Source: Bacteroidales bacterium
GTDB taxonomy: Bacteria; Bacteroidota; Bacteroidia; Bacteroidales; VadinHA17
Assembly (NCBI GenBank): GCA_025455535.1
Contig: JALOMM010000002.1
Location: 1-18,227, forward strand
Length of the DNA stretch: 18,227 bases
Direction: 5' to 3'
Of the stretch, positions 15,203-18,227 are shown one piece after another. Under the pieces are notes generated by a model. That model did not search any database. It saw only the letters and a list, made by a program, of their open reading frames with translations, and was not told where the DNA came from. The translations under genes were made by a program, and so were the position numbers. The first letter of the stretch is position 1. Each line of letters starts with the position of its first letter.

Positions 15203-17214
15203 GCTGATTCTTTTTCTGCTCCGACCCTTGTATTATGAAAGGCTGCGCCATAACCCATATCTGTTTCCGCCGGGGTTATCAGGTCATTGACCCCTCCCCC
15301 TTCGTCAAGCCATATGCCGTTGGGAAATACCAAACTTCCCTTCTTCGTCCTTGCCGTCACTCTCACCTTGCCTGTTACTTCGCCGCTGGAGTTATATACT
15401 CTGATCCTGTCTCCACTCCTGATACCCAGCCTGCGCGCGTCTGACGGCGACATTTCCCATGCCGGCGGTTCGACCACACCTCTGATAACCTCAAGGTTGC
15501 CGAACTGCGAGTGTATCCGTGACGCAATGTTGGGTGTCATCAGCCTGAAAGGGAGGTCCGTTTCACCGAAGTCATCAGGAGGCGTATATGAAGGTAATGG
15601 ATTCACTCCCCAAAGCTTCTCAGCAGTCTCTGAAAAAAGCTCGATCATTCCGGAAGGGGTGGTGAAGTCCCTTTCACGGAAAGCGGTCTGCTCAGCCTGG
15701 TCTGGTATTACAGGTGCCCTGAAGAGCTCTTCGCGGGAAAAACCCCCGGTCCCGCTGATGCGGTTAAGAAGCCATTCATCATACGCCGCGGGAGAGATTA
15801 TCGCAGCTTCCATGTTCATTCTGCGGGCAAGCTCAAAATATATCTCACTCTCAGGCTTTACCTCACCCGGAGGATCAATTACAGCAGGCTTATACTGAAC
15901 GTAAGGATGCCAGTATGAGCTGACTACATCTGCCTGTTCGAAAAGCCCCTTCGCAGGAAGTATAATGTCGGCCATTGCTGCTGTATCAGTAATAAACTGA
16001 TCGACAACGACTTTAAATGGAACAGAGTGCAAGGCTCTCTTCACCTCCTTGCTTCCGGGAAGCTGTGTAACCGGGTTGCCTCTTTCAATCCATGCGACCT
16101 CTATCCCAGGCTCCCTCAGGGAGAAGAAATCAGTGCCGAACTTCGCCATGGATATCTCTCTTCTGAAGGGTTTATCGAGCTCATGATCTGGATAATAGCA
16201 CAACGGTTCTTTTACTGCGTCGAAAATATATCCCTGTAGGTTGGCATAATTGAATCCGCATCCTTTCCGTCCAATCATACCAGTAATTACCGGTATCGAC
16301 AGGATGGAACGGATGGTCTGTCCGCCGTTTGTATATCTCTGCAGTCCGAAACCGGCCACAATCGTTACAGCCCTGCTCTGCCCTATCATCAGGGCCAGCT
16401 GTTCTATATTTTCGGCGGGGATGCCGGTTATCTTAGCTGCCTGCTCCGGTGAAATCTCAAGTGAGGCAGCAAATTTTTCAAATCCGGACACATATTTGTC
16501 AATGAATTCATGATCGGCAAGACCCTTATCGATAATCAGTTTCGCAACCGCCAGTGCAAGTGCCGCATCGGTTCCGGGATAAGGCCTTACAAGGATGTCA
16601 GCCTTGTCAGCTGTCGGCGTTCTTCTCGGGTCGATGACCACCAGCTTCGCCCCGTTCTTTTTCGCAATGTCTACGTGGATCATCTCCTGGACATTTGTCT
16701 CGGCAGGATTCTTTCCCCACATTATTATAAGCTGTGCATTTGCCAGGTCCCAGGGAACATTATGCCTTACATCCCCGAGGGTAAGCCTGACAGCCTCAAG
16801 CCCGGCAGGCCAGCACAGGTTGCCGTATGTCGTGGTGGCTCCCCCGAAAGTCTTCCAGAAGAGAGAGGCGATGTCATTACTCAATCCGGAGTGCCCGCTC
16901 CCCTTATAGAAGAGAACTGAATGAGGCCCGTGTTTCTCCCTTGCCTCAAGGAGCTTTTGGGAGATAGTCGAGAAAGCCTCCTCCCAGGATATCCGGATAA
17001 AGGCACCCTTTTCGGTTCGTTTATGAGGATAAAGGATTCTTGACGGTGAGAACTCCCGTTCGAGGTAGGAAAGGCCTTTTATACAGGGACCCTCCGGAGT
17101 GGCCAGATTGTCACGGTATGGCAATATCCGCTTAACCTTTCCATCTTCGGTAAATACCCTGAATGAACAGGTACTGTAGCAGTTGCGCGGACATGCGGTA
17201 ATAAATTCCTTCAT
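15199..17214 (-). CDS. Molybdopterin-dependent oxidoreductase, DMSO reductase superfamily catalytic subunit
   Basis: A 671-residue catalytic subunit holding bis-MGD and one 4Fe-4S cluster. The N-terminal cluster motif is C8-x3-C12-x3-C16 with C44 in EGPCIKG. FYKGSGHSG and IIMWGKNPAETNV are cofactor-binding segments. In YGNLCWPAG the Cys134 occupies about the place of the molybdenum ligand, which would make this a Cys-ligated enzyme like NapA or PsrA/PhsA rather than a Ser-ligated DmsA; this is a prediction. The C-terminal guanine-dinucleotide domain is visible from about 555 (PFRLMTPNIASRIHSQFGN) to ARRLGIRSGDRIRVYN. There is no Tat leader, so it probably faces the cytoplasm. Substrate is unknown; sulfur compounds such as polysulfide, thiosulfate or sulfoxides are plausible because a Cys/Met PLP enzyme is co-encoded. 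Confidence 0.93.
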   Translation of the reverse strand: MKEFITACPRNCYSTCSFRVFTEDGKVKRILPYRDNLATPEGPCIKGLSYLEREFSPSRILYPHKRTEKGAFIRISWEEAFSTISQKLLEAREKHGPHSVLFYKGSGHSGLSNDIASLFWKTFGGATTTYGNLCWPAGLEAVRLTLGDVRHNVPWDLANAQLIIMWGKNPAETNVQEMIHVDIAKKNGAKLVVIDPRRTPTADKADILVRPYPGTDAALALAVAKLIIDKGLADHEFIDKYVSGFEKFAASLEISPEQAAKITGIPAENIEQLALMIGQSRAVTIVAGFGLQRYTNGGQTIRSILSIPVITGMIGRKGCGFNYANLQGYIFDAVKEPLCYYPDHELDKPFRREISMAKFGTDFFSLREPGIEVAWIERGNPVTQLPGSKEVKRALHSVPFKVVVDQFITDTAAMADIILPAKGLFEQADVVSSYWHPYVQYKPAVIDPPGEVKPESEIYFELARRMNMEAAIISPAAYDEWLLNRISGTGGFSREELFRAPVIPDQAEQTAFRERDFTTPSGMIELFSETAEKLWGVNPLPSYTPPDDFGETDLPFRLMTPNIASRIHSQFGNLEVIRGVVEPPAWEMSPSDARRLGIRSGDRIRVYNSSGEVTGKVRVTARTKKGSLVFPNGIWLDEGGGVNDLITPAETDMGYGAAFHNTRVGAEKESA

Positions 17215-17231
17215 CCGATCTGCTTTAAATC

Positions 17232-17639
17232 TTATAACGGACCCTCAAGGATGGTTCTTATTTTCAGAATGTGATTAACCGGATCTGTTATTGTGATCTC
17301 ATATGTCACTTTATCCTGGCCAATATATGTCAGATAGGTGAAATCAACAGCTGGCGTTGAATACTCAATACCTGAAATAGTCAGAGAAATGTCAGCTGCT
17401 TCCCGGTAGGCAATGTCAAACCTGTGGTAACCGGAGTATGCTCCCGGACTGATGGTGCCGAAGTTATGCTCTGTTTCCGCATAGGCAGGATTATCAGAGG
17501 TTATGATGACCACATTATCGAACCGCTCTGCCGTCTTGTTGAATATGCGCACATCAGTAGGACCCTTGGGCTCCATTTCGGTCTTCTTGCATGAGACAAC
17601 TGCAGTTAAGACACAAAGAAAAAGGAGTAGTTTCTTCAT
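17232..17639 (-). CDS. Small lipoprotein of unknown function
   Basis: A 135-residue protein with a clear type II signal peptide: MKKLLLFLCVLTAVVSC, lipidated Cys at residue 17, followed by KKTE. The mature part is rich in beta-strand-forming stretches and Thr/Ile, with FNKTAERFDNVVII and FGTISPGAYSGYHRFDIAYR. This may be an immunoglobulin-like sandwich, but I do not recognise a family. It ends 17 bp before the molybdoenzyme start and is likely co-transcribed with it, which could be a real link or simple neighbourhood. A hairpin lies directly before its ATG. Confidence 0.8.
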   Translation of the reverse strand: MKKLLLFLCVLTAVVSCKKTEMEPKGPTDVRIFNKTAERFDNVVIITSDNPAYAETEHNFGTISPGAYSGYHRFDIAYREAADISLTISGIEYSTPAVDFTYLTYIGQDKVTYEITITDPVNHILKIRTILEGPL

Positions 17640-17640
17640 A

Positions 17641-17667
17641 GTCAGATATCTTTCTCACTTATCTGAC
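17641..17667 (-). promoter_or_regulatory. Stem-loop immediately before the lipoprotein start codon
   Basis: GTCAGATA (17641-17648) and TATCTGAC (17660-17667) form a perfect 8-bp stem around an 11-base loop. In the minus-strand transcript the loop reads AGUGAGAAAGA, which contains the only purine-rich Shine-Dalgarno-like stretch, and the stem ends one base before the AUG at 17639. It could control translation start. It is not a typical terminator for batE because no U run follows. Confidence 0.45.
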
Positions 17668-17696
17668 CGAAAAGATAATAAAATAGTTGCAACAGG

Positions 17697-18227
17697 CTAT
17701 ATCTTTTCTATGCATTCCTCTTTTACCCACCCTTTGTTGCCGTCAGGCAGTCTCACCTCGGTGAAGGCACCAAGTTCCTCTTCTACTGTAACAGTTGTCC
17801 CGGCATGGATGACGAAAAGCTCATTTCCTCCGTCACCGGGGGCGCTCTTGCCCGTCACAATGCTGCATGTGACAACAGCCTTCCTGTTATGGCTGACCAG
17901 TGAATTATTCCTGATGGCAAGGGAAAGCATTATCAGTGAAAGAATTAAGCTGCTCAGGGCAAGCCAGAATGAGAGAAGTCTTCCCCCTGCGGCAGACCTG
18001 GTAAGAAAGATCAGGACAAAGAGAAGCGAAACAACAAAAAGAGCCAGCGACAAGACAGCCCAGGTATTTGTTGATGCCAGCAGCGAGAAGAAATCGAACC
18101 ACCTGACAAAGAACAGTTCGGGCAGGGTCTCGAACTTGTCTGTCACCCTGCTGCGTGCCACCTGAAGATTGTAATTAATGTCCTCGTCGGCAGGAGATAT
18201 CAGCCGGGCCCGTTCATAAAAGAGAAT
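17697..18227 (-). CDS. batE: BatE-like aerotolerance protein, C-terminal part (TPR + membrane segments + SH3-like domain)
   Basis: The frame is open from the window end at 18227 to the TAG at 17697 (176 residues), so the N-terminus lies outside. The visible part begins with a tetratricopeptide-like segment, FYERARLISPADEDINYNLQVAR. SRVTDKFETLPELFFVRWF and two membrane segments follow (about residues 50-72 and 83-105). Last comes an SH3-like domain with VVTCSIVTGKSAPGDGGNELFVIHAGTTV and LPDGNKGWVKEECIE. This order is that of BatE, the last protein of the Bacteroidota bat (aerotolerance) operon, whose molecular role is not clear. The GTG at 18161 is internal and not a start. A 57-bp gap separates it from the lipoprotein gene. 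Confidence 0.85.
   Translation of the reverse strand: MLFYERARLISPADEDINYNLQVARSRVTDKFETLPELFFVRWFDFFSLLASTNTWAVLSLALFVVSLLFVLIFLTRSAAGGRLLSFWLALSSLILSLIMLSLAIRNNSLVSHNRKAVVTCSIVTGKSAPGDGGNELFVIHAGTTVTVEEELGAFTEVRLPDGNKGWVKEECIEKI

Noticed and set aside
15287..15898. A 203-codon plus-strand open frame
   Set aside because: Antisense to the C-terminal domain of the molybdoenzyme gene; no family features.

Overview
The window looks like chromosomal DNA of an anaerobic or facultative member of the Bacteroidota (Bacteroidales/Marinilabiliales-like). Supporting signs are the C-terminal part of a BatE-type aerotolerance protein, TAnnTTTG (-7) promoter elements 15-23 bp before several start codons, weak Shine-Dalgarno sequences, Sec lipoproteins, and a DUF4956/VTC pair of the Bacteroidota type. 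GC content is moderate. No rRNA, tRNA, CRISPR array, transposase or phage gene was seen. The assignment rests on reading the sequence; no search was run.

Layout. (1) 1-1292, minus strand: a DUF4956 membrane protein, cut by the window edge, overlaps a VTC-domain polyphosphate polymerase gene that is broken by an internal, frame-changing deletion. (2) 1369-3211, minus: a DUF4870/Tic20-like membrane protein is followed by an overlapping Ser-type sulfatase. (3) 3317-4219, plus: an EamA/DMT transporter. (4) 4226-6789, minus: a GH18 lipoprotein followed by a MATE exporter that overlaps it by one base. (5) 6917-8116, plus: a GH130 phosphorylase close to 4-O-beta-mannosyl-glucose phosphorylases, then a hairpin with a T run.

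(6) 8372-12750, plus: the most interesting block. A lysine 2,3-aminomutase-like radical SAM/PLP enzyme is followed, at gaps of 2-7 bp, by two different D-Ala-D-Ala-ligase-like ATP-grasp enzymes and a small GNAT acetyltransferase, then uracil-DNA glycosylase. I infer a small-molecule pathway: L-lysine to beta-lysine, ATP-dependent amide bond formation, and N-acetylation. The product is unknown. The parts do not fit the known N-epsilon-acetyl-beta-lysine (AblA/AblB) or EF-P (EpmA/EpmB) systems.

(7) 12745-17639, minus: an apparent operon encoding a small lipoprotein, a molybdopterin oxidoreductase without a Tat signal, a fused four-cluster ferredoxin/DmsC-like membrane anchor, and a Cys/Met-metabolism PLP enzyme. 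The grouping suggests a membrane-bound reductase or oxidase linked to sulfur metabolism; its substrate cannot be read from sequence. (8) 17697-18227, minus: the C-terminal part of BatE. The gene groups are tightly packed, with two convergent gene pairs (stops at 4219/4226 and overlapping at 12745-12750). No intergenic gap exceeds 300 bp.
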